Source of the DNA: an uncultured Psychroflexus sp.
GTDB lineage: Bacteria; Bacteroidota; Bacteroidia; Flavobacteriales; Flavobacteriaceae
Direction: 5' to 3'
DNA length: 41,890 nt
Assembly: GCA_913062845.1 (NCBI GenBank)
Contig: CAJXVZ010000026.1
Coordinates: 1-41,890, forward strand
In this document: one piece after another, positions 16,932 through 25,292 of the stretch
Layout: every line of letters begins with the position of its first letter
How positions within the stretch are numbered: position 1 is the stretch's first letter
Notes under the pieces: model-generated
What the model was told of the DNA's origin: nothing
What the model saw: only the letters and a program-made list of their open reading frames with translations
Database searches by the model: none
Position numbers and translations under genes: made by a program

Positions 16932-18323
16932 TTAAAGATGTATCACCTCATCATAAGCGTCGGCCACGGCTTCCATAACCGCCTCACTCATGGTTGGATG
17001 TGGATGTATGGTCTTTAAAACTTCGTAACCCGTTGTTTCTAAATTACGTGCCACCACAGCTTCTGCAATCATATCGGTTACACCTGCACCAAGCATATGG
17101 CAGCCTAACCATTCGCCGTATTTAGCATCAAAGATCACTTTTACGAATCCGTCCTTTGTACCTGCTGCACTTGCTTTACCTGAAGCAGAAAACGGAAATT
17201 TACCAACCTTGATGTCATAACCCGCTTCTTTGGCTTGCTTTTCAGTCATGCCAACACTTGCAATCTCCGGATTGGAATAAGTACAACCGGGTATATTGCC
17301 GTAGTTGATCGGCTCAACTTTATGACCTGCAATTTTTTCTACACACAGAATACCTTCAGCTGAAGCCACGTGTGCTAAAGCCGGGCCATGAGTAATGTCA
17401 CCAATGGCATAATAGCCGGGAACGTTGGTCTGGTAGTAGTCATTTACAACAACCTTGTCTTTATCTGTTTTAATACCTACATCTTCCAGTCCTATATTTT
17501 CAATATGTGTTTTTATACCTACGGCAGACAGTACAATGTCCGCTTCAAGTGTTTCTTCTCCTTTTTTGGTCTTCACCTTCGCTTTCACTTTTTTACCAGA
17601 AGTATCAACACTTTCAACAGAAGAATTGGTCATGACCTTTATGCCTTTTTTCTTGTAGATCCGCTCAAACTGCTTGGAGACTTCTTCATCTTCAACCGGC
17701 ACGATATTTGGCTGAAATTCAACAATAGTGACATCTGTACCCATATCGCTATAAAAACTTGCAAACTCAACACCTATTGCACCTGATCCCACAACAATCA
17801 TAGATTCCGGTTGCTTGTCTAGCGTCATTGCTTTTCTGTATTCGATGACCTTTTTGCCGTCTATTGGCAAATTTGGTAATTCTCTGGCATGTGCTCCCGT
17901 TGCAATAATAATATGATCCGCTTCGTAATCTTTTGAATTACCTTCAGCATCTTTTACACTGACTTTTTTTCCTGGTTTTACGGTTCCATAGCCTTCAAGA
18001 ACATCAATCTTGTTCTTCTTCATCAAAAACTGAACGCCCTTGCTCATGCCATTAGCCACTTCTCTGCTTCGTTTTACAACGGCATTAAAATCTTTATCGG
18101 CTTTTTCTACCTTAAGACCATAATCTTCAGCATGATTCAGGTAATTGAAAACCTGCGCACTTTTCAATAATGCCTTGGTAGGAATACAACCCCAATTTAA
18201 ACAAACGCCGCCCAGACTTTCTTTTTCAACAACAGCTGTTTTAAAACCTAATTGAGATGCGCGAATAGCCGTTACGTAACCGCCAGGGCCACTTCCCACA
18301 ACGATGATATCATATTTACTCAT
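16932..18323 (-). CDS. lpdA: Dihydrolipoyl dehydrogenase (E3)
   Basis: This flavoenzyme reoxidises dihydrolipoamide in pyruvate and 2-oxoglutarate dehydrogenase complexes and the glycine cleavage system. The 463 residues show FAD-binding GSGPGGYV (10-17), redox-active Cys41 and Cys46 in GGVCLNWGCIPTK, a second Rossmann motif VGSGAIGVEFASF for NAD, YAIGDITHGPALAHVAS, and the C-terminal catalytic pair His442 and Glu447 in HPHPTMSEA. All key residues are intact. It is monocistronic here, with a TAnnTTTG box on its strand at 18355-18362 and a shared terminator downstream. Confidence 0.96.
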   Translation of the reverse strand: MSKYDIIVVGSGPGGYVTAIRASQLGFKTAVVEKESLGGVCLNWGCIPTKALLKSAQVFNYLNHAEDYGLKVEKADKDFNAVVKRSREVANGMSKGVQFLMKKNKIDVLEGYGTVKPGKKVSVKDAEGNSKDYEADHIIIATGAHARELPNLPIDGKKVIEYRKAMTLDKQPESMIVVGSGAIGVEFASFYSDMGTDVTIVEFQPNIVPVEDEEVSKQFERIYKKKGIKVMTNSSVESVDTSGKKVKAKVKTKKGEETLEADIVLSAVGIKTHIENIGLEDVGIKTDKDKVVVNDYYQTNVPGYYAIGDITHGPALAHVASAEGILCVEKIAGHKVEPINYGNIPGCTYSNPEIASVGMTEKQAKEAGYDIKVGKFPFSASGKASAAGTKDGFVKVIFDAKYGEWLGCHMLGAGVTDMIAEAVVARNLETTGYEVLKTIHPHPTMSEAVMEAVADAYDEVIHL

Positions 18324-18354
18324 GTCAAATATTTTTTCTGATTACAAAGATTTG

Positions 18355-18362
18355 CAAACTTA
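18355..18362 (-). promoter_or_regulatory. Putative -7 promoter box for lpdA
   Basis: Minus-strand TAAGTTTG matches TAnnTTTG, 31 bp upstream of the lpdA ATG. A perfect 10-bp palindrome TTAGCGCTAA lies just upstream at 18369-18378 and could be an operator, though that is only a possibility. Confidence 0.5.
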
Positions 18363-18552
18363 CTAATATTAGCGCTAAACTCATTTAGTTTGCATAATTT
18401 TTAAGTTTGAAATTCAATTTCTTAAAGACTCTAGCTTGTTCATGAAAATGTTAAATTTTGTTTTTAACTTTTAGAAAACCTTATCAAGATATCCTTAAAA
18501 GTTTACATAGATTTTTTATCTTTAAACAATTCTAAAAAATAAAAATAAAATT

Positions 18553-20178
18553 ATGGGAAAAGGATTTTTTCAAGTGCCACCCGCTGTAAATGAGCCTATT
18601 AAGTCTTATGCGCCGGGAACACCAGAAAGAGAAGAAGTATTAAAAACATACAAAAAATTGTATAATTCACATGTTGAAGTGCCATTGTATATTGGCAGCA
18701 AACAAGTGAAATCAGGAGACACAAAACCTATTAACCCACCTCACGATCATCAGCATGAGGTTGGTATATATCACAATGCGAAAAAAGAACATGTCGAAGA
18801 GGCTATTGAAGCGGCTTTGGAAGCAAAGCAAGCCTGGGCAGATCTGCCATGGGAACAGCGTGCAGCCGTATTTCTTAAAGCAGCTGAATTAATCTCAGGA
18901 CCATACCGCCAAAAGCTTAATGCCTCTACAATGATTGGTCAGGGGAAAAATATTTTTCAGGCTGAAATTGATTCCGCTTGTGAGATTGCAGATTTTCTAA
19001 GGTTTAATGTAGAATACATGAGCCAGATCTTTGAAGAACAACCAGAATCTGATGCTTCTGCCTGGAATCGTGTAGAACACAGACCACTTGAAGGATTTGT
19101 TTATGCCATTACGCCTTTCAACTTTACGGCCATTGCCGGTAATTTACCAAGTAGTGCTGCATTGATGGGCAATACAACAGTCTGGAAACCCAGTGACAGT
19201 CAGATATTCTCTGCTAATGTTTTGATGGAAGTATTTCAGGAAGCAGGTGTACCAGACGGTGTCATCAATATGGTGATTGGAGACCCAGAAATGGTCACAG
19301 ATACTGTTTTGGCTCATCCTGATTTTGCCGGTATACATTTTACCGGAAGTACAAATGTCTTTAAGGGTATTTGGGCCAAAATCGGACAAAATATTCATAC
19401 TTATAAGTCCTATCCAAGAATTGTTGGCGAAACCGGAGGTAAGGATTTTATTGTAGCTCATAAATCTGCTCATCCTAAAGTAGTGTCGACCGCCTTGGCA
19501 AGAGGAGCATTTGAATTTCAGGGACAAAAATGCAGTGCAGCATCCAGAGCATATATCTCTGCTAGCATCTGGCCTGAGGTCAAAAAAAATCTGATTGAGG
19601 ACATCAATTCTTTCAAAATTGGTGCACCGGACGATATGAGTAATTTCATTAATGCCGTTATACATGAGGCATCGTTTGATAAACTCGCCAAATATATTGA
19701 ACAGGCTAAATCCAGTGATGAAGCTGAAATTATAGCCGGAGGAACTTATGACAAATCTAAAGGCTGGTTTGTAGATCCTACTGTGATCGTTACCACAAAT
19801 CCTAAGTACGAAACCATGGAAACCGAACTGTTCGGTCCGGTACTTACCATTTACGTATACGATGATGACAAATATGAAGAAACTTTAGAATTAGTCAATG
19901 ATACCAGTATTTACGCTCTGACAGGTTCTATCATTTCAACAGACCGTTATGCAGCTGCAAAGGCAACTAAAATGCTGGAAAACTGTGCAGGTAATTTCTA
20001 CATCAATGATAAGTGTACAGGTGCAGTGGTTGGCAGACAGCCATTTGGTGGTGCACGTTCCAGCGGAACAAATGACAAGGCCGGATCTAAGCTGAATTTA
20101 TTAAGATGGACTTCACCACGATTGATCAAAGAAACTTTTGATCCGCCAAAGGATTACAGATACCCGTTTTTGGGATAA
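18553..20178 (+). CDS. pruA: L-glutamate gamma-semialdehyde dehydrogenase (1-pyrroline-5-carboxylate dehydrogenase)
   Basis: This NAD-dependent aldehyde dehydrogenase completes proline degradation by oxidising glutamate semialdehyde to glutamate. The 541-residue length is typical of stand-alone P5C dehydrogenases. Landmarks are AITPFNFTAIAGNLPSSAAL, the nucleotide-binding TGSTNVF, Glu293 in GETGGKDF, the catalytic Cys327 in FQGQKCSAASRAY, and the late PFGGARSSGTNDKAGS. No proline dehydrogenase gene is present nearby and none is fused. A rho-independent terminator follows 23 bp after the stop, so it is transcribed alone. Confidence 0.95.
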   Translation: MGKGFFQVPPAVNEPIKSYAPGTPEREEVLKTYKKLYNSHVEVPLYIGSKQVKSGDTKPINPPHDHQHEVGIYHNAKKEHVEEAIEAALEAKQAWADLPWEQRAAVFLKAAELISGPYRQKLNASTMIGQGKNIFQAEIDSACEIADFLRFNVEYMSQIFEEQPESDASAWNRVEHRPLEGFVYAITPFNFTAIAGNLPSSAALMGNTTVWKPSDSQIFSANVLMEVFQEAGVPDGVINMVIGDPEMVTDTVLAHPDFAGIHFTGSTNVFKGIWAKIGQNIHTYKSYPRIVGETGGKDFIVAHKSAHPKVVSTALARGAFEFQGQKCSAASRAYISASIWPEVKKNLIEDINSFKIGAPDDMSNFINAVIHEASFDKLAKYIEQAKSSDEAEIIAGGTYDKSKGWFVDPTVIVTTNPKYETMETELFGPVLTIYVYDDDKYEETLELVNDTSIYALTGSIISTDRYAAAKATKMLENCAGNFYINDKCTGAVVGRQPFGGARSSGTNDKAGSKLNLLRWTSPRLIKETFDPPKDYRYPFLG

Positions 20179-20201
20179 TTTGATTAAAAACCATTAAATT
20201 T

Positions 20202-20233
20202 AAACCTGTACTCGTAAAAAGTACAGGTTTTTT
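20202..20233 (+). terminator. Rho-independent terminator after pruA
   Basis: AAACCTGTAC (20202-20211) pairs with GTACAGGTTT (20221-20230) over a 9-nt loop and is followed by a short T run. It separates pruA from the ABA4-like gene. Confidence 0.88.
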
Positions 20234-20251
20234 GATTTAAAATTTAAACTT

Positions 20252-20674
20252 ATGGATGCATCACTTGTTTTTCAAATTGTCAACACAATCGTACTTCCCG
20301 CCTGGATCATTTTAATTTTCTTTCCAAAAAAATCATGGCGTAATCCGGTGATTTACAGCTTTGCTGCACTTATGGCCATTTTGTACGCTTTTTATGTTAT
20401 CACAGGCCTTGGCGATATGGACATGGAGTCTTTCAGCAAACTTGAAGGGATAAAAGCGATGTTTTCATCAGATGTTGCAGTACTAACCGGCTGGATACAC
20501 TATTTGGTTTTTGATCTGCTCGTTGGAAACTGGGTTTTAAACAATTCTCAAAAACACAGTATCAATCATTATGTGATTATCCCATGTCTTATACTTTGTT
20601 TTATGTTCGGCCCTGTGGGATATCTGCTTTATTCGGTAATAAAGCTTGCAAAATCAAAAACCATAAAAGACTAA
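20252..20674 (+). CDS. ABA4-like (DUF4281) membrane protein
   Basis: The 140-residue protein has four transmembrane segments (about 6-23, 34-52, 77-97 and 107-128). It matches the ABA4-like family: NTIVLPAWIILIFFPK, the acidic loop, then GWIHYLVFDLLVGNW with conserved His and Asp, and a PCLILCFMFGPVGYLLY ending. Plant ABA4 is needed for neoxanthin formation; bacterial members are unassigned, and in this genome the function is not known. It starts 22 bp after the pruA terminator. Confidence 0.75.
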   Translation: MDASLVFQIVNTIVLPAWIILIFFPKKSWRNPVIYSFAALMAILYAFYVITGLGDMDMESFSKLEGIKAMFSSDVAVLTGWIHYLVFDLLVGNWVLNNSQKHSINHYVIIPCLILCFMFGPVGYLLYSVIKLAKSKTIKD

Positions 20675-20832
20675 ATGGCTTTAGCTTTAAGACTGATAAA
20701 TTGTACATCAATATTAAATTTATTAGAGGAATGACTTTTGTCACTATTTGATGTTCATTCAAAGTAAATTCCTCTCAGCAATTGTCTTAATTTTACAAAA
20801 CCAATCAGTTTGTTCTATGTTACAATCTGAGT

Positions 20833-20840
20833 AATATTTG
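20833..20840 (+). promoter_or_regulatory. Near-consensus -7 box, leaderless arrangement, pyruvate-kinase-like gene
   Basis: AATATTTG differs from TAnnTTTG at the first base and ends exactly 6 nt before the ATG at 20847. The same spacing is seen at 13673 and 24726. The ATG, not the upstream TTG inside the box, is taken as the start. Confidence 0.4.
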
Positions 20841-20846
20841 CCAGTT

Positions 20847-22364
20847 ATGGACATCCTGAAACTTAAAAATGAGCTGACTGAAATCCTCAATGAAATCATT
20901 GAAAGTGAATCATTTATAAATCAAACTACACAAAGCGTCCATCCAGGATATAAGTCCAGTGCAAAAAATCTTCTGAGGTATCTCATACTTCGAAGTAAAG
21001 ACTTAAGATCCTATCATGGCAGCCTTTCAGATTTAGGAGTTTCGTCTTTAAGATCTGCTGAAGCCTATGTTTACAGTAATCTTTTTAACGTCGTAAGAAA
21101 TCTGAATCTTATTACAAACACTGTGTTTTCAAGATCCCCAAATGTTGAAATTATTGGCTATACCGGCAGCCAGAAACTGATTCGGTCACATTCAGAAAGA
21201 CTATTCAAAAAAGCTGATCCAAAGCAGCAAACAGAGATCATGGTTACATTACCATATGAGGCTGCTGAAGATCATGTCTTAATAAAAAAAATGCTGCTGA
21301 ATGGCATGCAGATAGCCCGAATAAACCTCAGTCACGGCAATCTTGAGCTCTGGCAAAAAATGATAATAAACATCAAAAAAGTTGAAGAAATGACCGGTGA
21401 ACACATCAAGGTCTATATGGATCTTTCCGGACCCAAGATCAGAACTTCAACCATAAGCCTGAGAAGCAAAAAGGGTAAACTAAAAAACAAAATAAGGATA
21501 AAACCCTGTGAAAAGATTGTATTATCTAAACCCAGAAACAAGACCAAAAATGTTTCTGAAGCCAAAACTACGAGATCCAAACAAAAAGTGATCTACGTAA
21601 GTATGGAGGAAGTCATAAACGATGCGCAGATTGGTGAGACTATTCTATTTGATGATGGCATGGTAAAATCGACTATTATTGATAAGAACAAGGATGAATT
21701 GTTACTGAAAATCACAGAATGTTACAAGGATAAAATCGGTTCTCACAAGGGTATTAACCTGCCAAATACAAAGCTTAATTTACCAGCTCTGACCCATAAG
21801 GACATCAAAGACCTTAAATTTGCATGTCTACATGCAGATATTGTGGGTTATTCTTTTGTAAGATCTGCAAAAGATGTTGAAATACTCTATGATGAACTTG
21901 ATAAAAATCGGGCCGGTGATCTCGGTATTGTCTTTAAAATCGAAAATGAAGAGGCCTTTAAAAATCTTCCGGAGATCCTTTTAAAAGGAATGGAAAGATC
22001 ATCAATCGGTATTATGATTGCAAGAGGTGATCTGGCCGTTGAGATTGGTTTTGAGCGTATTTCTGAGGTTCAAAACGAGATACTGTGGATTTGTGAAGCT
22101 GCACATATACCTGTGATTTGGGCAACTCAGGTTCTGGAAAATTTAGCAAAAACCGGTATTCCTACAAGAGCAGAAATAAGTGATGCTGCACTTTCGGCTC
22201 AGGCTGAGTGTGTAATGTTGAACAAGGGAGAACACATCATAAATGCTATACAAGTCTTGAAAAACATTCTGACCAGAATGGAAGGGCATTTATTCAAAAA
22301 GAAGAATGAACTCCGTGTATTGAATGTAGCCGAAAGCTATATTCTATCCAAAAGAAAAAACTAA
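20847..22364 (+). CDS. Pyruvate-kinase-like protein with extra N-terminal domain and no C-terminal domain
   Basis: The protein has 505 residues. Residues about 1-125 form an alpha-helical extension absent from classical pyruvate kinase (SDLGVSSLRSAEAYVYSNLF). From about 130 the barrel starts: IMVTLPYEAAED, ARINLSHG (157-164) with the phosphate-binding Arg and Asn, VYMDLSGPKIRT, a B domain with ILFDDGMV, KIEN with the catalytic Lys, MIARGDLAVEIGFE, and ATQVLENLAKTGIPTRAEISD. The chain ends soon after the barrel (near 475), so the allosteric C-terminal domain is missing. Active-site residues suggest activity, with different regulation from ordinary pyruvate kinase. It is probably transcribed alone. 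Confidence 0.82.
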   Translation: MDILKLKNELTEILNEIIESESFINQTTQSVHPGYKSSAKNLLRYLILRSKDLRSYHGSLSDLGVSSLRSAEAYVYSNLFNVVRNLNLITNTVFSRSPNVEIIGYTGSQKLIRSHSERLFKKADPKQQTEIMVTLPYEAAEDHVLIKKMLLNGMQIARINLSHGNLELWQKMIINIKKVEEMTGEHIKVYMDLSGPKIRTSTISLRSKKGKLKNKIRIKPCEKIVLSKPRNKTKNVSEAKTTRSKQKVIYVSMEEVINDAQIGETILFDDGMVKSTIIDKNKDELLLKITECYKDKIGSHKGINLPNTKLNLPALTHKDIKDLKFACLHADIVGYSFVRSAKDVEILYDELDKNRAGDLGIVFKIENEEAFKNLPEILLKGMERSSIGIMIARGDLAVEIGFERISEVQNEILWICEAAHIPVIWATQVLENLAKTGIPTRAEISDAALSAQAECVMLNKGEHIINAIQVLKNILTRMEGHLFKKKNELRVLNVAESYILSKRKN

Positions 22365-22370
22365 ATGGCA

Positions 22371-22402
22371 CAAAAAAAAGCTACCTCCCAAAGGAGGCAG
22401 CT
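22371..22402 (-). terminator. Rho-independent terminator of fasciclin gene
   Basis: On the minus strand AGCTGCCTCC pairs with GGAGGTAGCT (22393-22402 against 22379-22388, one mismatch) around a 4-nt loop and is followed by eight T. It lies 27 bp after the fasciclin stop and just beyond the convergent pyruvate-kinase-like gene. Confidence 0.85.
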
Positions 22403-22428
22403 CTCGCATCTTAACAAAACAAAATTAA

Positions 22429-23826
22429 TTATAGGTCGACAGGTAAAATAACGTTATCAATAACGTGAATTACACCGTTTGATGCTGTGACATCTGTTGC
22501 CACTATATTAACTACTCTACCATCCTGATCAGTGATTGTAACGCCACCTGCAGTATTAATAGTTAAAGTAGCACCCTGAACAGTTGCAGGAGATATACCA
22601 TCTGTAATGTCGCCTTCTCTTACTGCTGCTTCAGGTAAAACATGATAGGTAAGTATGTCACTTAATAATGGTGTATCTAAAACTTGTTGTAGGGTATCAA
22701 AACCATTATTTTCAGCCAGGAAATTTCCAAATGCATCGTCATTAGGCGCAAATATCGTAAATGGTGCAGGCGCTGTTGAGGCATCGGTAGATAAAGTTCC
22801 AAGTAAGCCTTCCTGAGTAAGCGCTGTTGCTAAATTTCCAAACATAGGATTTGCTGCAGCTAAATCAACAACATTAGGCAAAGTAATAACTTCATTTACT
22901 ACATGTACAGTACCATTTAAACTTTCTAAATCCGGTACAGTTACTGTGGCGTTGCCGTTAATAACAACGTCAGTTCCAACATTTATATAAATGTCTATAT
23001 TATTAGCATCACCTGAATAAGTTTCTGTGGCATTGGTCTTTACATAACCGCTACTTAAATCAGTTGATAAGATATTACCATTTACAACATGGTTAAGTAG
23101 AATATTTGCAACTTGTTCTTGTGTTAGTCCGGAAGTGTCAATATTTCCGAATGCAGCATCTGTTGGTGCAAATACAGTAAATTCACCACCTGCAAGTACT
23201 TCATCGAATCCGGCATCAACCAAAAGTTGCTCCAGAATTGTATGGTCCGGACTTGCTTCGATTATACTAAATGTGTTTACCGGTGGCAATTCCGGCAATA
23301 ATACCGCATCAATGACGTGTACAACTCCATTTTCTATTTCAACATCAGGCGTAACTACATTAGCTGTGTTTCCTGCTGCATCAGTTACTGTTACTGAGCT
23401 TCCTGTTCTGGTCACCGTTAGGTTTTGACCCGATAATGTAGGCACTTCCTGAGCGCCTTCAGATAAATCTGTTGAAAAAGCAACTGAAGGTACGACGTGA
23501 AAGCCAAGTACAGTTTCTAATTGTCCAACTCCGCCTAAAGCTTCTACAAGCTCATTTAGATCATTAGCTCCAAAAGCTGCTAATGCGTCACCGAAGGCCT
23601 GATTGGTTGGGGCAAATACAGTAATTTCGTTTGCACCCAGTAATGTCTGGTCTAAACCTGGAACAGCACCTACAGCGTCTAATAAAGTGGTTAAACCTGC
23701 AGAATTTGCAGCTTCAACTAAATCTGGTGTTTGCTGTACCGGTGGTGGATTGTTATCGTCATCCGAACATGATACAAAACCTATCGCTAAAATTGCGACA
23801 AGCATAAATTTTGATAATAATTTCAT
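22429..23826 (-). CDS. Lipoprotein with three fasciclin (FAS1) domains
   Basis: A 465-residue secreted lipoprotein: the signal peptide ends IGFVSC with Cys20 followed by SDDDNN, an acidic tag linked to surface exposure in Bacteroidota. Three FAS1 domains follow (about 34-175, 180-310, 312-463), each with the TVFAPTNQAF or TIFAPNDDAF motif and an HVVP/HVID motif. FAS1 domains mediate adhesion and binding to proteins or polysaccharides, so cell-surface attachment is likely. Low-complexity Ala, Val and Thr content fits an extracellular protein. It has its own terminator. Confidence 0.92.
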   Translation of the reverse strand: MKLLSKFMLVAILAIGFVSCSDDDNNPPPVQQTPDLVEAANSAGLTTLLDAVGAVPGLDQTLLGANEITVFAPTNQAFGDALAAFGANDLNELVEALGGVGQLETVLGFHVVPSVAFSTDLSEGAQEVPTLSGQNLTVTRTGSSVTVTDAAGNTANVVTPDVEIENGVVHVIDAVLLPELPPVNTFSIIEASPDHTILEQLLVDAGFDEVLAGGEFTVFAPTDAAFGNIDTSGLTQEQVANILLNHVVNGNILSTDLSSGYVKTNATETYSGDANNIDIYINVGTDVVINGNATVTVPDLESLNGTVHVVNEVITLPNVVDLAAANPMFGNLATALTQEGLLGTLSTDASTAPAPFTIFAPNDDAFGNFLAENNGFDTLQQVLDTPLLSDILTYHVLPEAAVREGDITDGISPATVQGATLTINTAGGVTITDQDGRVVNIVATDVTASNGVIHVIDNVILPVDL

Positions 23827-24005
23827 AGTATTAATTTTTTTAGGTTTACATCAATTAGACAATGCAATCTCAATAGTTACTACCATGATTTTTATGTTTA
23901 ATAATTTTTTAACATTATTAAACATCAATATTAAATTTTTTAAATAATTAATTATGAAAATAGAAGCAAAGACTTAATATTAGTGACGAGTCTAAAAATG
24001 AAGAA

Positions 24006-24647
24006 TTATTCACAGATAGATACCCAAAAGCTGAATAGCTCTAAAAACTCTTCGTTTGAGCTAATGGAATGGGTATTAGAATCATCATCCGTGACTAAAA
24101 TGGGATAGTCTAATTCGTAGACATCATTATCATGAAGATTTTCAATATAGAAGAACAAATCCCGATTGTTATCGAAACTTAATGTTTCAAAACTTTCTGT
24201 GAGATCATTGAACTCTTTAAATGTTATTGGAAATTCAATCTCAAGACATTCGTTACTAATGATATCAAAATCCTCTGAGCAGGTATTTTTGATGAGATTG
24301 AAATCAGTTTGGTTTATGGCCTGATGAAAATCATAATTAAAAAAAGTGGTATTCACAGGATAAACCAGCTCAATATTATCCTGTGGATTTATTTCAGATA
24401 AATCGTTTTTATCTGAGATGGTTCTTAAGTCTGAATTGATGTAGACCTGATATGGAAAATCTACACTAAAGCAGGAGGAGTTGTCTATAATATCATCAAA
24501 GCCTGATTCATGTGCAGATATAGATTTTAGCATTCTGCTCATTTCAGAAGTTCGGTGAGACGAATCCCGTGACTGTATAAGTTCGTTGTCTTCTTCGTAG
24601 CAGCCTGCAAGCATCAAAGTAATCGCTATGTAGAATAACTTTTTCAT
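24006..24647 (-). CDS. Lipoprotein with three internal repeats, unknown function, divergent from ECF sigma operon
   Basis: The 213-residue protein has a lipoprotein signal (FYIAITLMLAGC, Cys17) followed by acidic residues. The mature part shows a motif three times: SCFSVDFPYQV, ECLEIEFPITF and VYELDYPILV (near 55, 130 and 175). Each is followed after 15-20 residues by a (D/N)-x-(N/D) turn and a hydrophobic strand (KNDLSEI, NRDLFFYI, NEEFLEL). This implies a repeated small beta unit. No named family is recognised. ATG 24647 is chosen over 24656 because it opens the signal peptide and lies just past the promoter. Its position back to back with a sigma/FecR/receptor operon suggests it acts with that system, which is an inference. 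Confidence 0.65.
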   Translation of the reverse strand: MKKLFYIAITLMLAGCYEEDNELIQSRDSSHRTSEMSRMLKSISAHESGFDDIIDNSSCFSVDFPYQVYINSDLRTISDKNDLSEINPQDNIELVYPVNTTFFNYDFHQAINQTDFNLIKNTCSEDFDIISNECLEIEFPITFKEFNDLTESFETLSFDNNRDLFFYIENLHDNDVYELDYPILVTDDDSNTHSISSNEEFLELFSFWVSICE

Positions 24648-24658
24648 AAATCCCATGA

Positions 24659-24666
24659 CAAAAATA
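24659..24666 (-). promoter_or_regulatory. Putative -7 promoter box for divergent lipoprotein gene
   Basis: Minus-strand TATTTTTG fits TAnnTTTG and ends 11 nt before the ATG at 24647, giving a very short leader. The sigma-gene box is only 45 bp away on the other strand. Confidence 0.45.
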
Positions 24667-24711
24667 AAACAATTCAAATCAAAAAATTCCTACCCGATTA
24701 ACATTTTTTTT

Positions 24712-24719
24712 TACATTTG
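24712..24719 (+). promoter_or_regulatory. Putative -7 promoter box, leaderless arrangement, ECF sigma gene
   Basis: TACATTTG matches TAnnTTTG and ends 6 nt before the ATG at 24726. The gene could therefore be read as a leaderless mRNA by the housekeeping polymerase. Confidence 0.5.
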
Positions 24720-24725
24720 ATCTGT

Positions 24726-25250
24726 ATGAAAAAGGAAACAGCTATAAAGGATAATTGTTGTGAAGAAAGCGTTTTTGCAAAATTACACCGTCTGCATGCC
24801 AGAGATTTACATGATTTTATCTACTATAAATTCGGAGAAGAACATAACCCCAAAGACAAAGTTCAGGTGGCTTTTATGAAGCTTTGGGAAAATTGTAAAA
24901 ACATAAGTGTAGATAAAGCCAAAAGCTTTTTGTTTTCTGTTGCAAATAATAGCACGCTTAATGTTATAAAACATAAGAAAGTTGTTTTAAAATATGAGCT
25001 TAAGGCCAACAAGAATGACAATGATATTGAAGACCCTCAATTCTTAATGGAAGAAAAAGAATATATGGCCAGGTATCAAAAAGCTTTATCCCATTTGACC
25101 GAGGAAAAGCGGGTTGCCTTTTTGCTAAACAGGGTTGAAGGCAAAAAACATAAAGAGATTGCAGAAATTTTAGGAATATCCAGAAAAGCCGTAGAAAAAA
25201 GAATTTATACTGCCCTGGATCAATTAAGAAAAGAAATTGATGGAATTTAA
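24726..25250 (+). CDS. RNA polymerase ECF-type sigma factor
   Basis: The 174-residue protein has sigma-70 region 2 (about 20-85, with RDLHDFIYYKFG, ending VQVAFMKLWENC, and SFLFSVANNSTLNVIKHKK) and region 4 (about 115-170, with HLTEEKRVAFLLNRVEGKKH and the helix-turn-helix EIAEILGISRKAVEKRIYTAL). No region 1 or 3 is present, as usual for the ECF class. The FecR gene follows after 42 bp, so the sigma factor is very likely held inactive by it and released by a signal from the receptor. ATG 24726 is favoured over a TTG at 24717 inside the promoter box. Confidence 0.93.
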   Translation: MKKETAIKDNCCEESVFAKLHRLHARDLHDFIYYKFGEEHNPKDKVQVAFMKLWENCKNISVDKAKSFLFSVANNSTLNVIKHKKVVLKYELKANKNDNDIEDPQFLMEEKEYMARYQKALSHLTEEKRVAFLLNRVEGKKHKEIAEILGISRKAVEKRIYTALDQLRKEIDGI

Positions 25251-25292
25251 CATATTTCAGGTAGGAAATTACAGCATTAAATTGTCTAATAG

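Noticed and set aside
18369-18378. Perfect palindrome TTAGCGCTAA near the lpdA promoter
   Set aside because: Ten bases can occur by chance in 42 kb, and no matching copy or known operator was seen; kept as a remark only.
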